In this document: piece by piece, positions 21,102-33,729 of the stretch | Layout: every line of letters starts with the position of its first letter | Numbering within the stretch: position 1 is the stretch's first letter | From: Vandiemenella viatica | Lineage: Eukaryota > Arthropoda > Insecta > Orthoptera > Morabidae | Length of the DNA: 64,000 bases | Direction: 5' to 3' | Assembly: GCA_031002005.1 (NCBI GenBank) | Contig: CM061919.1 | Coordinates: 12,843,687 to 12,907,686 of the forward strand | Notes under the pieces: model-generated | What the model saw: only the letters and a program-made list of their open reading frames with translations | The model's database searches: none | Told to the model about the DNA's origin: nothing | Translations under genes and position numbers: made by a program

Positions 21102-21140
<39 letters not shown>
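21102..21140 (+). repeat. Poly(A) run of 39
   Basis: An uninterrupted A-run, probably a retroposon tail. The 139-codon frame that crosses it (20868-21287) is therefore not a gene. Confidence 0.9.
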
Positions 21141-21141
<1 letters not shown>

Positions 21142-21579
21142 ACCTCCCGAATTTCTTCGTAAGTAACTCGAATCTTATTACTGAATTTTCAGTTGTATTG
21201 TTCGCGGTTTTTGAAGATACACTGTGCCTAACTAGACTTGAACAAGTGCACACGCTTACACTTGCCACTTGCATTTTATTCCAGTAGTAAAACATATTGT
21301 TGCCACAACAGTCAGCAACTGACATAATATAACTAAGATCATTAATCTTAATGCATATCAACTCCTGACTATAGTTTACAAGACTTTCGAGATAAAATAA
21401 ATATTTGATCCTGAAAAAAGAAAGTAGTTTTTCATGAACCATGGACGCATTCTGTTTGATACAAGACTACCTTCACCCCAGTGTAACGTATAGAGAGTGC
21501 ACACTTAACTTAAATGTTAAAAGTCATTCAATTGAATACGAAGGGAAGTGTCAAGTACTACACGAAATTAGGAGGGTGA

Positions 21580-22150
21580 GGAGTTGAAATCAGATATTAT
21601 TTGTCTCCAAGAGCCATATTCATTCCAAAGGAAAATATCCAATATGTCGGTTACATCACAAATAATCACAGGGGGCAAAAATCAAATGGCGTCAATAATT
21701 GTTTTGAATAAACAAATAACAGTTACTAAAATTATGCAATTATGTTATGAAAATACGGAATGGGTTAAGCTAAGGACGGCTTGAGGAAGTGTAATAAATG
21801 TATTCTTGAGTTACTAGTTCAGATCTATCCAAATGTAGATAGAATATGGGAGATATATGCAGCTCTGAGGAATTCTCCAGTAGTGATTGCAGCGGACGGT
21901 AACGTAAAGTCTTCTCTCTGACACAGTAAGAAGACTGACTGGAGAGCGGAATAACTAGAAGAACTGACAAGTGGGGTCGAACTGATACGGCTGATACGAC
22001 CTCAGCATTTACTGGATGGGTTGGGACTGTAAAACCTAAAGAAATGCCTCTGCGATGAATGTTATCAGTTCTGCCAGCAACTTCTACTCCCACATCCGCA
22101 AAGGCGAAAGCGCAGTGCACTCCGTGGAGTGAGAGGATGGAAGGCGAGCA
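21580..22150 (+). pseudogene. LINE endonuclease fragment, R1/LOA-like
   Basis: Reads LKSDIICLQEPYSFQRKI, then KNQMASIIVLNKQITVTKI and ENTEWVKLRTA, a stop, GSVINVF, and later in other frames NSPVVIAADGN and KTDWRAE. The Q-E-P-Y, the late I-A-A-D-G-N (normally G-A-D-x-N-A) and D-W-R-A-E fit the APE endonuclease of R1/LOA-group LINEs, whose catalytic Glu is the E of Q-E-P-Y. At least three frame changes or stops. It is a different clade from the LINE that follows. Confidence 0.6.
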
Positions 22151-22159
22151 CTCGGCGCC

Positions 22160-23445
22160 TTAAAATGGGACACTCCTGATAAGGGGAAGGATAACCTTGA
22201 GAACCTCCAAGGTTGGAGGTTGTACAATGGGCTACTCATAAGGTTCAAGGAATAAAGCTGGATGGATCTACCGGAAACAACCAGGCTGTGAAATACGGAT
22301 ATTTTGGATACTTTGAAGAATGCCACCTGGAACATGAAGGGTCTCGGCACGAAAGAGTTCGACTTAGAAGAAAAACACAGTCAGAGCCATAAATATCAAC
22401 CTGGCAGTAATCAGCGAGACAAAGGAGGAAATATTGAGAGGTACCAAAGACTGGAATGAATACTTGTTTATTTATAGCGGAGATGAACAAGAAAAAAGGG
22501 TATCTGCAGGGGTCGGACTGTTAATAGACCAGAAGTGGAAGACAGCTCTTGTGTCACACAAGTATGTAAATGAAAGGACAGTTAGTGCATGATTTAAGAT
22601 CCCGAGAGGATATTTTACATCAATAGGCCTACGTGCACCTTAAGAAGAAGGAGAAAGAGAGAGTACACATAAGGAGATTGATCAGACTAATAAATCTGAC
22701 TATCTAATTTTAGCAGATCTTAATGCAAAAGTACGCAATCAAGAAATTGAAAATGTGTTTATACGTTTTGGAAAGGATCGACCTAGGAAGAATGTAATTA
22801 AATTCAGAAAATTTTGCAGCTACAATAAATTCTGGGTTACGAACTCTTTCTTCCGAAAAAAAATTGATTCGTGAATATAAATGGAGTGCCAGAAGACCCG
22901 AATCCTTAACGGATTATTTTGTAGTGAACGAAAGAACAAAATCAATGGTACAGAACACAAGTGTTTTCGGAGATACTAACTTATATGCAGACTACTTTCT
23001 TCTAATAAGTAAATTAGTACTTTGTACAAGATGGAGGAAAAGTTACACAAGGAGAAAGAAGGTAAACATTCTGAAAATTTTAAACTTGGACTGTTGCAGG
23101 AAGACAGTATAAAATATGTGTATCAAATAAGGCTGACTAAATACTTATTAGAGAAACCAACAGATGAAGACATATGTACAGAATGGAATAACATAAAAGA
23201 ATGTGTCACAAAAATAGCAGCTGAAGTTTTAGGTAAAACAAGAGTAAGCAGAAACGAGAAGGATCTTAAGATATGGAATGAAGAAATAAAAGAAGAGGTC
23301 GAAGAGAAACGGAAGGTTTACGTGGAATTTATCCAGAAGGGTAGAATATTATAAACAAAGCTGAAATTAAATGAAACAAGATCTATAGTAAGAAAAGCAC
23401 AAAGAGAAAGCTGGGATAAATTTTTCAGTCGGGTAGAAAATGATG
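22160..23445 (+). pseudogene. LINE 5' half: endonuclease and linker, decayed
   Basis: In order: WNMKGLGTKEF at 22330, ISETKEEILRGTKDWNEYLF, GVGLLIDQKWKTALVSHKYV, LILADLNAKV, EYKWSARRPESLTDYFVVNE with NLYADYFLLISKLV, and the linker NEEIKEEVEEKRKVYVEFIQ and RKAQRESWDKFF to about 23445. This is an APE-type endonuclease of the LINE group that automated annotation often labels craniofacial development protein 2-like. The S-E-T-K, L-x-D-x-N and Y-A-D-Y-F boxes survive, the last with Asp-Tyr in place of the usual S-D-H. Several stops (for example after KNERTVSA) break it. Confidence 0.75.
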
Positions 23446-24424
23446 TTTATGGCTGCACGGACTTTTCCTTTAAAATACGTGTAATGAATTAATAAGTACA
23501 GTATTATTAGGCAACGAGTGTTCGTGCAGTATGTATGAGATGTTGGCTGTGCGGTGTGTCAAACAGACAGTTATACGTTACTCAACAAAGCGTCCAGATT
23601 GGACATTCAGTGGATTTATTGCCCATCATAAATAACTAAGGCTCGCTTTCCATTTGGACAGATTTCGAAAAAGACCCTCCAAATGCCGTTAGCTGGTGAC
23701 GACGACCGGAAATAGACCTTAGTGCCGTTTCTAAGTAAAGAGGCGAGCTCGGAGAGTGGTGGGAGATGATCCAGCCAATAGAGAAGCTTTCAACAATTTA
23801 TTAACGTTTTGATGTTTTTTGTTTGATCTTTTGGGCCTACAAGGAGCGATCATCTTGGCGGGCAGCGCTGTGATTCGTCAAGGGTCATACGCCACATCTC
23901 AGAGCGAAGAGTACAGTGTTTACCTCGAAGCATAGGAACAGATGAAGGGACACATCTGATAAAGCAGCTAGTAATCTTCACCACCCCGTCTGGGCGGCGC
24001 AAGGCAGCTCACCATCTCGACAGGCCAGGCTGTCGGCTGTGGACAGCAGACCCCTGGGGCGCTATTCATGCGCCAGCGGCGCAACAGTAAAACTTCGTCC
24101 ACGACGGAAACTTATTCAATCTGTTCTACCCAGTAAATGACCCTGAGAAATCTCAAATTGCTCTAACTGTTTAAATCAAAAACTTTCGACGATGTGTAAT
24201 TGTTCATATATTAATAAAACAAACTTCATGTTTGCGTAATTTCACCATGCTCAAGTTTTAATAAATTGTACACCCACTTTTCAGTCATCCTACGAGTATT
24301 AATTCCAATAATATGTCACGTGACTAGCTAATGATTCATAATCATTCATAACATTCAAACTTGATAATTTCTTTTTAAATTGTAAGAACAGTATGATCGA
24401 GAATGACGGAATATAGCTAACCAT
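23446..24424. other. Unidentified segment replacing the first RT motifs of a LINE
   Basis: Between the linker and the remaining reverse transcriptase there is about 0.98 kb that does not translate into LINE protein. It contains a GC-richer block at about 23950-24120 and an AT-rich end. I see no inverted ends or target duplication, so it may be an unrecognised insertion with loss of RT sequence, or the two LINE halves may be separate insertions. Confidence 0.4.
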
Positions 24425-25425
24425 TTGTGGACTCCGAGCAGGTTTCGATAAAGTGGATAAAAAATTGCTTCATAGGAATGGATGTCCTAGACTTATTAGA
24501 ATCAGTAAAGAGGTTCTATTTTAAAACAAAGATACTCCGCAAAAAAGGGAACGAACAGAAAATTTTAACAACTAACCAAGGCGTGAGACAAGGGTGTTGT
24601 CTTTCCTCAACGGTTTTTAAAATATTTCGGAACAATGCTATTAATATGTGGCAGAATGATTTTCCAACGAAGGGTGCAGACTTAGGACAAGGCATGTCCC
24701 TAAATGTACTTTTATTTGCTAATGACCTATTGGTAATGGGGGATACAGAAAATGGATTACAAAGAGCCCTCCACAAATTGTAAGTATGTTCAGAGTACTA
24801 CAACCAGAAGATACGCACGAACAAAACAAATATAATGGATTTATGTGGTCGAGACCCTATTAGAGAAAAAATGGTTATAAGTCTCTACCTGGCTGAACAA
24901 GTTTCGCACTATAACTACCTTGGTTGTGATATTACATACAGTGTAAGCAAAAATATTGATAATAAAGTGAAAAAGTAACAGATGATGTGTGGAACGATAG
25001 CTAAAATTTTAGGAACTAGGATGCGCAGAAACACATAGATGAAATTCTATAAAGTGATGGCAGTTCCTATTCTTCTCAATGGAAATGAGTCTTGGGTAAT
25101 GAAGAGAAGAGACGAAAGACGCATACTAGCAGCGGAGATAAAGTTTCTAAGATCTGTAAAGGGATGCACAAGGCTACTTCTAATAAGAAATGGGACTATA
25201 AGGGAGGAGTTTAAAATATATGTATATACTATGAACGAGAAGATAGAGGAACATAGGAATAACTGGAGAGACCATCTACATAGCATGGATGATGCGCCAT
25301 TACCAAAAATATTAAACCAATATTGGTAGAAGAAGTATAGGTAGAGCAAGGAAGAGATGGGAATAGTCACTGAAAATGGAACAGGTGAACAGGCATAATT
25401 TTTGAAAGGGAAGAAGAAGAACTAA
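24425..25425 (+). pseudogene. LINE 3' half: RT catalytic region and C-terminus, decayed
   Basis: It begins with AGFDKVDKKLLH (RT motif A), changes frame, then TTNQGVRQGCCLSSTVFKIF and NVLLFANDLLVMGDTENGL. The catalytic box is F-A-N-D, so the first of the paired Asp is lost. Further on: HYNYLGCDI, a stop, FYKVMAVPILLNGNESWVM, EIKFLRSVKGCTRL, NEKIEEHRNNWRDHLHSMDD and ILNQYW, then a GAAGAAGAA tail at about 25415-25424. The C-terminal R-S-V-K-G-C-T-R-L and W-R-D-H-L-H-S-M-D-D blocks match the same LINE group as 22160-23445. Inactive. Confidence 0.8.
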
Positions 25426-26111
25426 TAAGTGAATTGGGGCCAGAGGTCAGAAACCAAGCACGTAATCCCACTGCTTTCTGCAGCAGTGCTGGCACAAGAA
25501 CAAATATTGATGTATCAATTACAAACACGGATACAAAGTTGGATACATGACAGTAAGTGATCACAATTTGAAATTTGAACGTAAACGAACAACAATCATT
25601 CACAATAAACACGTAGACACATTTCGATTGCTTGGAAAGGCAAGGAGAATCCACCTCAGTTTAAATTTCCCAAGAAAAAGTAGCCGCCAATCTTACGGTT
25701 CAGAAGAAAAATAAGGCAATGTGGAACACTGTAGCACGGCTCAAAATAGTCAGCCAGCTTGGAACTTGGAAGAAAATTATGCGGTGTTGTTCTTTCTCAA
25801 GGATGATGACGGCGTTAACTCGCTGTACGATTGGTGTAAAGAATCCAGTACAAACGGAATGTGGACATGGGGTGAAAAAAAGTAATGACAGATTTAAATT
25901 TCGATCACTTCGTATATATCTCATCAGGTAAATGATCGGAACGTTGGGAAAGCCACGTTTTTGACATAATAGGTAACGATACCATTGGCAACTGGGAAGC
26001 ACTTGGCTTAAAAGCCATCCATCGTAGGGGTGGCAGACAATGATCGTCCAGGTCATCTAAGAACGTTTATGGCATTTGATTTGCTCGATTACAAATAACG
26101 TTGAGCTGTTG

Positions 26112-26152
<41 letters not shown>

Positions 26153-27765
26153 TTCTATTGTTTGATAAGACAATTTTATATCTAATTAATATTTTCACAC
26201 CGTCTACGTGTCAGATAAATTTTGCATTACGAGCTTCTTGTTTGCCTGCATTTTTCGACTTTACTCTTATCCGATCATCGATTACTCTCCTTCCATCTCT
26301 ACAAGTAGACGCTTTAAATTAAACCTAGTCCATTTTCTTGATATGAAGTATTTGACTTTTGGCATAGATTACAGTAAGGTTATGGAAATAAGGTACAGGA
26401 AAGATTGCTTTCAGTTTCGACCTCAGTCTGTTTTTTTCAGGGGTGGTATTAATTAATATAAGTATCCGTGTGCTGCGCGCGGTAATCTAGCGTAGGAGTG
26501 AACGGCATCTGCATGCAGTCGATTCTATCGAGCCGAGCTGCCCCAGCCCTGCAGCTTGCCTCTCCCTGGAGGCCTCCCAGAATGATATTAGACCTCCGAC
26601 TGAGGAAAATTGCGATTCCAGAAATACCCCTGCCACGCATATGCTGAAACGCGTGTGCGACAATACGAAGAAATTTGCAAGAATTCTACGCAGAGCGTTT
26701 AAAAATCTGCTGCATGCGTTTCCCATAAGAGATTTGTCTTGCGGAGACTCCTATTGATAAAATCGGTTATTTATCTGTACGCTCTTCTATTATTGCAGAA
26801 ACTTGAATATCGCTGTCACTGACTGTGCTTAGGGAAGGCGCTGTTACATTTGCGTTATGTTTCGCGACTGCCACAGAACGAGCTCTTCTGCTCCGCAAAC
26901 CCCACTAGTAGACCGCAGAAAGTGTCTAAACTGACTGAACGACTAGGTGACCTAACTTACCTTCTGGAATACTTGTTTGTCGACCTCCACCCCCCATCCA
27001 CCTCTCCTATTACAGCCTGGAACGTATTTTTCCGTAAATCATTAAGCGTGTTAGTTACATTATCCACCGTTGACAACGAATTGCATCAGGTAGTTTTTAT
27101 CCAAATGTTCAAGGTGGCTAGCGGTTTCCGAGATTGTTACCGTAGCTGTGTGCTATGACGTAAATCATGTTTTCACGCTGAGCTGACATAATGCTCTCTA
27201 GTTTCTGGTTCTGGCTGTTGTATAACTGTACTAATACTCGCTTGTAACCAATAATTATCAGTTAACTTGGTATACGATCTATACCCCAGGTCTCAGTATC
27301 TTTTACTGACACTCCTTGCCCTATTAGCGAAATCGCAAGGGCTCCTTGCTAGGAGAATATAGTATCATATGTTGTTTTAGTGGAAATATTTTTCGTTCAG
27401 TGTCGTTGGAGAGTATAACGCTAAAAAGGTGGAACAGTTTATTTTAGCGTACTTTTACGAAGAAAATTTCCAGTAAAAATCCAATTAATGCTATATCAAA
27501 TACGGATATTACAGGTCTGACAAGTGAGACGCCATATGTTGGAATTTCCAATTCACAGATCTACAAATATCTCCACATATAATAACACAGTAAAATGTTG
27601 TGTGTAAATAAAATTTCTTAGAAGAACGAAGTCTGGAGCGTTTCAAAGAGCAACCAATCAAACATATCATATATTTTTCATTATTGTCTTTCTACATAAA
27701 TAGTAAAATTGCAGAATAGTGTTTTTTCATATGATTTTTTTTAAAGTAAGCTACTGCTAATTTTT
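25426..27765. other. Unassigned DNA with an AT microsatellite
   Basis: 26116-26149 is a 17-copy AT dinucleotide run. 26450-27170 is less AT-rich than its surroundings and holds frames of 60-100 codons on both strands (for example 26850-27158 plus), with no domain I recognise. It could be an unrecognised repeat or an LTR. No gene supported. Confidence 0.4.
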
Positions 27766-28060
27766 TTCTGTCCGCACATATCTCGCGCAAAAATTAACTA
27801 ACGGATTTAATTAATTAGTTCCCGATGATATAAACTAAAAATAAAAAATATTGGAATTTTTGTCTGTATATGCAAGCATCACGCAAATATTAATCAACGG
27901 ATTTCAACGTATTTACACGATACGATAGCTTATGAAATCCGATAACATATGAGATGCTTTTTGTACCAAGCTATATAATTCTCGTCATAGGCGTAAATTT
28001 GGAATTTTTGTCTGTGTTTGCACGCATCAAGCAAAACTTGATAAATGGATTTCACATTGT
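27766..28060 (+). repeat. Short diverged tandem repeat, unit about 120-130 bp
   Basis: GGAATTTTTGTCTGT(A/G)T followed by GCA(A/C)GCATCA(C/A)GCAAA and a GGATTTCA block occurs at 27858 and 27994, with an older version at 27770. Related units lie at 36630 and 36975. I recognise the pattern as typical of arthropod dispersed repeats; no protein. Confidence 0.55.
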
Positions 28061-30555
28061 TATTTTCTCTTAAGTATTTCGAACATAGAGAACGTTATTC
28101 GAATTTTTTAAAAGGATATGTAAATTCACGCTGTTTGCTAAGCCTTTTTGCTTTTCGATTATCGTCAACTGTGGATATCGTGAAATGACTTGATGGCTTC
28201 TTTTCTTTGTAATCAATAATTCTAATGCACAAGCGATTCTTCTGTATTTCTTTACGTTTTCTTGGAAACTTCCGGAATACACTGTCTTCTTTACCGGATA
28301 TCAAGATTTCATTTTTTGGATTAATTTCTGTTATGTCTAATTTTACTTCAATAAACCATCTTATTTTTGTTTTTCATTTTTTATTCAAATAATGATAAAA
28401 ATTTTGATTATTGTTTATTGCTTTTTTCAGTAAGTACCAAAGTTTTGAGCAATACTTTTCAGATGGTATCCGAGATTTTACGCCCGTTCGTTATGTTGTA
28501 TTATTTCTTCGTGTCACTTGTTAACTAGCAAAATGAGTAATAGCGATTTGTAGAATCTTGAAACTGCATTAATACGGTTGGACTTATCGGGCCATTACTT
28601 GGTATGGGTTTTCTGTATGCAGTCAGCCTTGGAATGATGACTCGTGGCAGACCTTAACGCCTCCTTCGAAGAACAGTTCGCCGTTACGCTTTGCTGAGTC
28701 CACCTGGTCCTGCGGAACGAGTGCTTACGACGGGAGCGAGCTGGGCGCCATGTCATTAGAGCTCTCGTAACGGTCTTCGTCGTTAGCCCACCTAGGATCG
28801 GCGCGCCCGGTTAACCCTTCTTCCCCTCGGGACATATCAGCCAGCACGGCATATTTAATAGTCCCTCTCACTGGGCAAGGAAAACGCGATGCTGTGGTCG
28901 CTGAGATGAGCTCCATGCAAAAACTAGCAGTCTATTCTTAGTTGTTATGCTAGGAATGTTCCGTACACAGAGTATCTATTAAATTGAATTCATTACAAAA
29001 ATTGTAAACCTTTACTAAAACATTACTAATGAATAATTTTTTAATATTGTTCATTTTACATTTTGCGGAATTCTATTTCAAACAGTATCAACAAATCAAA
29101 CACAAAAAAATTATTGGAAAAAATTATTGTGGATCTCAGAAAATTTTGAAAATTTTAAGGAAAGACGTATTTTCACAAGATTTATTATCCGATTCATGAA
29201 ATTTCCTATCGAATGATATATATGGCAGTTTGTTGAAGTATCAAATTTTGTTAAAATAGCTCTTTTGTAAATATTCTGTGGAATACACAAACTCCAGAAA
29301 CACCGCTATACCTTTTCTGTAAACTTTCTTTATATTCTGAGTTTTTTGATTAGTAGTTTAAAAAATAAAGACGAGAATTGTACAATTTTTATGCTCTTTC
29401 GCCAAAATTTTCCACAAATCATCTTAGAAAAAGGAAAATTCAAACATTTTGAGAGTCAGTGGGTTGGCTGCTTTTATTTTTTGGCCATAAAGATTGTTTA
29501 AAGGAAATATTTTATTCGCCTCCACTTAAAAGTCTTATCATTGTTTTCACTTTCAATGATTTTTTAAAAAACTTAATATTATCATCGTTTTAAGGTTGGT
29601 AAGAACGAAAGTTAAAAATGTTTCAGTTAAGAGGTGACAAAAGGATGGGCAGCCAGACGGACAAATGCTGAATCATTAAGGATTTCGTTTTTCGTTCAGA
29701 AGGTAGAGGAACCCTAATGATTAATAACTCCGTATTAATGTAGGTAGGGTTCCAGTTGGCTATATGCCGCAATGCAACCAGAACCACAAAACCAACAGGT
29801 TTTTCCCACTACTCTTCACTACGCTGATCTGTGTGAGTACCTGACTAATTCCTTCCGTTCCTTATGCAGTATATCGCATCCAAGACTGACTTTTATTTCT
29901 TCCTGCGTGTTCTTCAGTTCCACCTAAGTATTGCGTTTTCAAGTATTGCAAAGCTACAGTATTTGGAAAAAATGCGCCCTTAATTATCGAAAAATTTGAC
30001 TGAAAAAACTGAAAAAAATGAAGATGATGGTAAGACAATTGTTTTGGGCAAGATATGTTGCCAGGTTTGTTTTATAGTAAAAATTATTGCAGTTACCATC
30101 ATTAATGAAGAAATTGCTATTGAGATCAAAATATGTTTGTTAACAAATAATAAAAAGGATTAGTTTCACAGAGGGGAAAAAGTTGGTGTCGTGCAGCCCA
30201 TCGAATGTTATATCGTTCAGCAGGTTTTCAAAAGTATAATCAGTGTGGTTTTGCGACAGATTTATTTAGTGATGTACTTCGAGAGAAATGACTTCCCAAA
30301 GTTGTTAAAAATCTGTCCCACCCTACCTAAAAACTTTGTAAAACTTCGAGATGATGGAATTTATTGACTTCCAACGAAAATTGTTCTGTATAAGATACGA
30401 TAAAAATAATTCTTAAAATTTTCACATTATTATGTTACCACGGAATCTTAATTTTTCTGTAAAACAAATAAAATGCTTCTGTTAAAGAAGAAAATTCTCC
30501 CTCGTTTAAAAGTTTTGTCATATTTATGCTTGTGTGTTAGTTGCGATACTGTTTC
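28061..30555. other. Unassigned DNA
   Basis: No gene seen. 28600-28920 is relatively GC-rich with a 63-codon minus frame of unknown meaning. Around 29640-29720 there is a GGACAAATG...GGAACCCTAATG stretch like a widespread insect repeat end, too short to classify. Confidence 0.4.
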
Positions 30556-30890
30556 ATGTGGCACGCACAACGTTGTGGCCGCTCTGCAGTGTGATACCTT
30601 ACCACAGTAGTAGCTCCAAAGGCGACCTCACTAATTTATTAGCCTCTCTCTGTGGGTCGCTTTAGGTACTGAGTAATTCAGAGGACGCCGCCGCAGGGCT
30701 GTAAATAAATGCCAATAAATTAGTCAACGAGAAGGAACGCTGGCAGATGGACCCGACGTCACAGCTATGCAGTCGGATTGTCCAGTAAGTTAAAGTCTCC
30801 CACTCTCATATATAAGTTAGTACGAGTCTCGGACACGGCAGTTATAATTAGGCAATAAAATCTCCTGTGTCTGTTATTACCCGAAATATT
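30556..30890 (+). promoter_or_regulatory. Possible solo-LTR-like promoter and poly(A) block
   Basis: A GC-rich stretch is followed by CATATATAAGTTAGTACG (TATA-like, 30808), an initiator-sized gap, then AATAAAATCTCCTGTGTC (poly(A)-like, 30855). This compact order is typical of insect LTRs. I cannot set the ends: no matching partner LTR in the window and no certain TG...CA limits or target duplication. Low confidence. Confidence 0.3.
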
Positions 30891-32639
30891 CTAGGGATCG
30901 AGAAATTAAAAGGACAACATAGGATTATTCAAAAAGAAGGAGCTGACTTTCTATTTTTTTTTTGCACAAACTACAAAAGATACACGTCGCTAGGGAGAGG
31001 GAGGTTCGACGTTTGTAACCCCCGCCTATCAGTTCCATTCTCTGCCACCAACGGCGCTGTCATCTGTTTAAATGTCGACGCCACAGGAGATGTCGTTTTG
31101 TGTAGTACAGTAAGCAAAAAGTGAATCCAATGTTGCTATGCAGCGTGCCTTCCGTCGCAAGTTCAATAATGTGCCGCCTCGTCATAAATAGATTTCTTAT
31201 TGACAGAACAAATATGTAAAAGGTGTGTGCATGTGCATACTGCGGCACAGAAAACGACTTCTGTGATGTCGCCATTTCCATCTAAACGGGTAATATCACC
31301 GTTGGCGGGGTTACGAACTTTCCTCTATTCAATGATCTATTACACGTACTTGCATCTTTCACAGTTTGGGAGAAATAAAAATCCAAAATCTGATCCTTCT
31401 TTTTTAACAGCCTTATATTTCGTGGGAGTGATTTTTCAGGTACTGAGATCTAAACCAATGAAAGTCTCCCGTTCGTGCCAATAAGTTTGTGAGCTGATAT
31501 AAGTCCCCCTCTGTACCGTATTTCTTAATATTTGTAATTTTATAAGTTAACTACATCAAAACTTTTGTCGCATTTTGGTATTTTTTTTTACTAATTTACC
31601 ACACAGATTAATTTATAATATGATATTATTTATCACATTAAATTACACAACATTTGAACGTCAAATATCTATTCCGAACATCAAAATATATCAAAACCTG
31701 CTTTCACAGGGATAAGTTAGAAATGAAGATTTATGAAACTAGAGGGTACAAATCGCCCACAACGATTGTAACTCTACATAACGTTTTACACCAGTGAAGA
31801 TTTGAAGTATTCTTTGTAATGTAACTTCAATTTAATATTGCTTCATAGTTATTCATGACTCTAAATGCTGCATTTCATATCTGAAGTGGTTGATCGTAGA
31901 GGCTGCCAAGATGTGTAGTTGCTTGAATTCGGAGACTAATAGGCAAGCATAGCCTCGTCCAGCGCACTCTGCTCTGCGCGCCGCGTTGTCGCTCGCGGTG
32001 CTGCCACAGTGGCTGAGTTCATGCTGTGCTTATTATTCTTCAACCACGTGGACCAGAGAATCTCTCATTGTTTATCTTAAACCTTTAATTATTTTCATTT
32101 ATTTCTTAACGCTTGGTGTGATTATGTGACGTATCAACATCGGGGATAAATATAAAAATATATGGTTTGAGAATAAATTATAAATACATGGTGGATTTTC
32201 AGTATTATTTTATTAACATTGTAGTTAATTTGGTCGAGAGGAGCACTACTCGAATGACCCATTGCACTTCGTTATATTAAATTTCCGTAATAATTTCGAC
32301 TGTCAGAAGAATAAAGTCAGGCAATAAACAATATTAAATAGATAAGTTCTATGAAGAAAAAATTAAATTTGCGGACAATTATTTTATTTTTCATATTGCC
32401 TACGTCATATAAAAACATACTGGTACCGCTAGTACACTGTTTTGTAAAGCTTCATTTAGGAGTTCTCCCTTAAAACGTTCTTCTATGTTGCTTATTCACA
32501 CAAAAACGAGATGAAATTTATTTATTTTGCTATAAATGTTTTTATCTCTCTTTCATCTTATATGGTTTAAATATTCAAAATACTATATTTTGAATGATTT
32601 AAATCAATAGAGTTAGAAAAGACGCTGGTGAAATGTCGT
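30891..32639. other. Unassigned DNA
   Basis: No gene recognised. A short GC-rich patch at 31940-32020 (GCGCGCCGCGTTGTCGCTCG region) stands out from AT-rich flanks. Frames of 73-94 codons at 31060-31484 have no recognisable content. Confidence 0.4.
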
Positions 32640-33165
32640 CGGTATAATAAATGGAACCGAAATAAATTGACTTCAGCAATACAATTTACTAGGAATAATT
32701 ATTGACAGTAAATTTAATTTTGAAGCTCATGTAGGTTACATAATCAAAAAAGTGACAATAAATATTAACGTAGAGTATAAATCAAGGAAGATGTTGTTTA
32801 GACCAGGAAAAGAGCTATTACCGCATATAGAATACTGTTCCACAGTCTTATAGTCGTAAGTAAGACAGAAATTAATAAGATACTGCCAAATTTCATTAAG
32901 GGAATTATATCAGTGTTAAATAAAAGGCATATAGAAAATGTAAGTAATATGCTTAAAATATTAGGTTAGTTATACATTGAAAAAGAAGTAGTAAGAGATA
33001 TTTAGACTGGAAAATAATGTGTCACTTAGGTATCTAAACAAACTAGAACAAAAATACAGTAGTACACATAATTATGGGACTAAACAGTTGACCCGTTTTC
33101 ATGTGACACATAAACAGGATTTTAAGCCTCAAGAGACTGTTTCCCTGAAGAACTAGTTATCTTGT
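32640..33165 (+). pseudogene. LINE reverse-transcriptase C-terminal part, first segment
   Basis: Reads YNLLGIIIDSKFNFEAHVGY, IIKKVTININV, SRKMLFRPGKELLPHIEYCS and, in another frame, NKTEINK-like and NMLKILG pieces, ending with HNYGTKQLTRFHVTHKQDF. This is the thumb and C-terminal part of a CR1/L2-like LINE. Frame changes and stops are frequent. The expected last block appears 1.35 kb downstream at 34515, because later insertions split the copy. Confidence 0.7.
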
Positions 33166-33429
33166 ATCTTTAAACGAGCAATTCTTGTATATTGGATCTC
33201 GGAAACGGCTCTAACGATTTGGATGAAATTTCATATTTAGATGACGTTTTGTTTTTTATGATTATCTAAATAGTGTTCGTCCTTGCAAAAACCCAATTTT
33301 ACAAAATACGAAAAAGAAATTTTTCCTGATATCTAGAAAACTGCTCTAACGCCATCTCGTAGACGATTCATGTACCAGGAAGACTACAAATATTTTCTCT
33401 TTGGTTTCAAGGAACTCAAATGTAATTAG

Positions 33430-33680
33430 TGGGGGGAGAAAAGTGGTTACTGGACTAGCTCTTAAAAATTCTGGCTACGATCCCGGGTTCAAATTCCGGT
33501 GGGAGCAAGAATGTTTAAGATTTGTATTTAACCATACGAACTAAAATGTGGCGTTCTGTGGTTGAGATTCTACGTTAAATTGTAGGGCCCAGAGAAAGGG
33601 AACTGGCAGCCCTACCTCTGATACAATTGCTTAGTATGCCTCCTTCTGAAGGATCCAGTCAACCTTCCATATACTTAATC
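33430..33680 (+). repeat. tRNA-derived SINE, second family (TTAAA(C/T)TGTAGG core)
   Basis: B box GGGTTCAAATTCC at about 33486, with a weak A box AGTGGTTACTGGACTAGC. The body ACGTTAAATTGTAGGGCCCA, then GGGAACTGGCAGCCCTACCT and CTCTGATACAATTGC matches the SINE at 63675-63905 closely and shares its CGTTAAA block with the one at 57175-57434. Confidence 0.65.
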
Positions 33681-33729
33681 TATCCAATCTAATACTATTA
33701 TATGAGCAACTCTTATAAATAGATAAAAT

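Noticed and set aside
20868..21442. Frames of 139 and 124 codons around a Lys or Phe run
   Set aside because: They depend on a 39-A tract and include LINE debris.
26850..27158. 102-codon plus-strand frame in a GC-richer block
   Set aside because: No domain, no repeat partner in the window, and no start or splice context that would support a gene.
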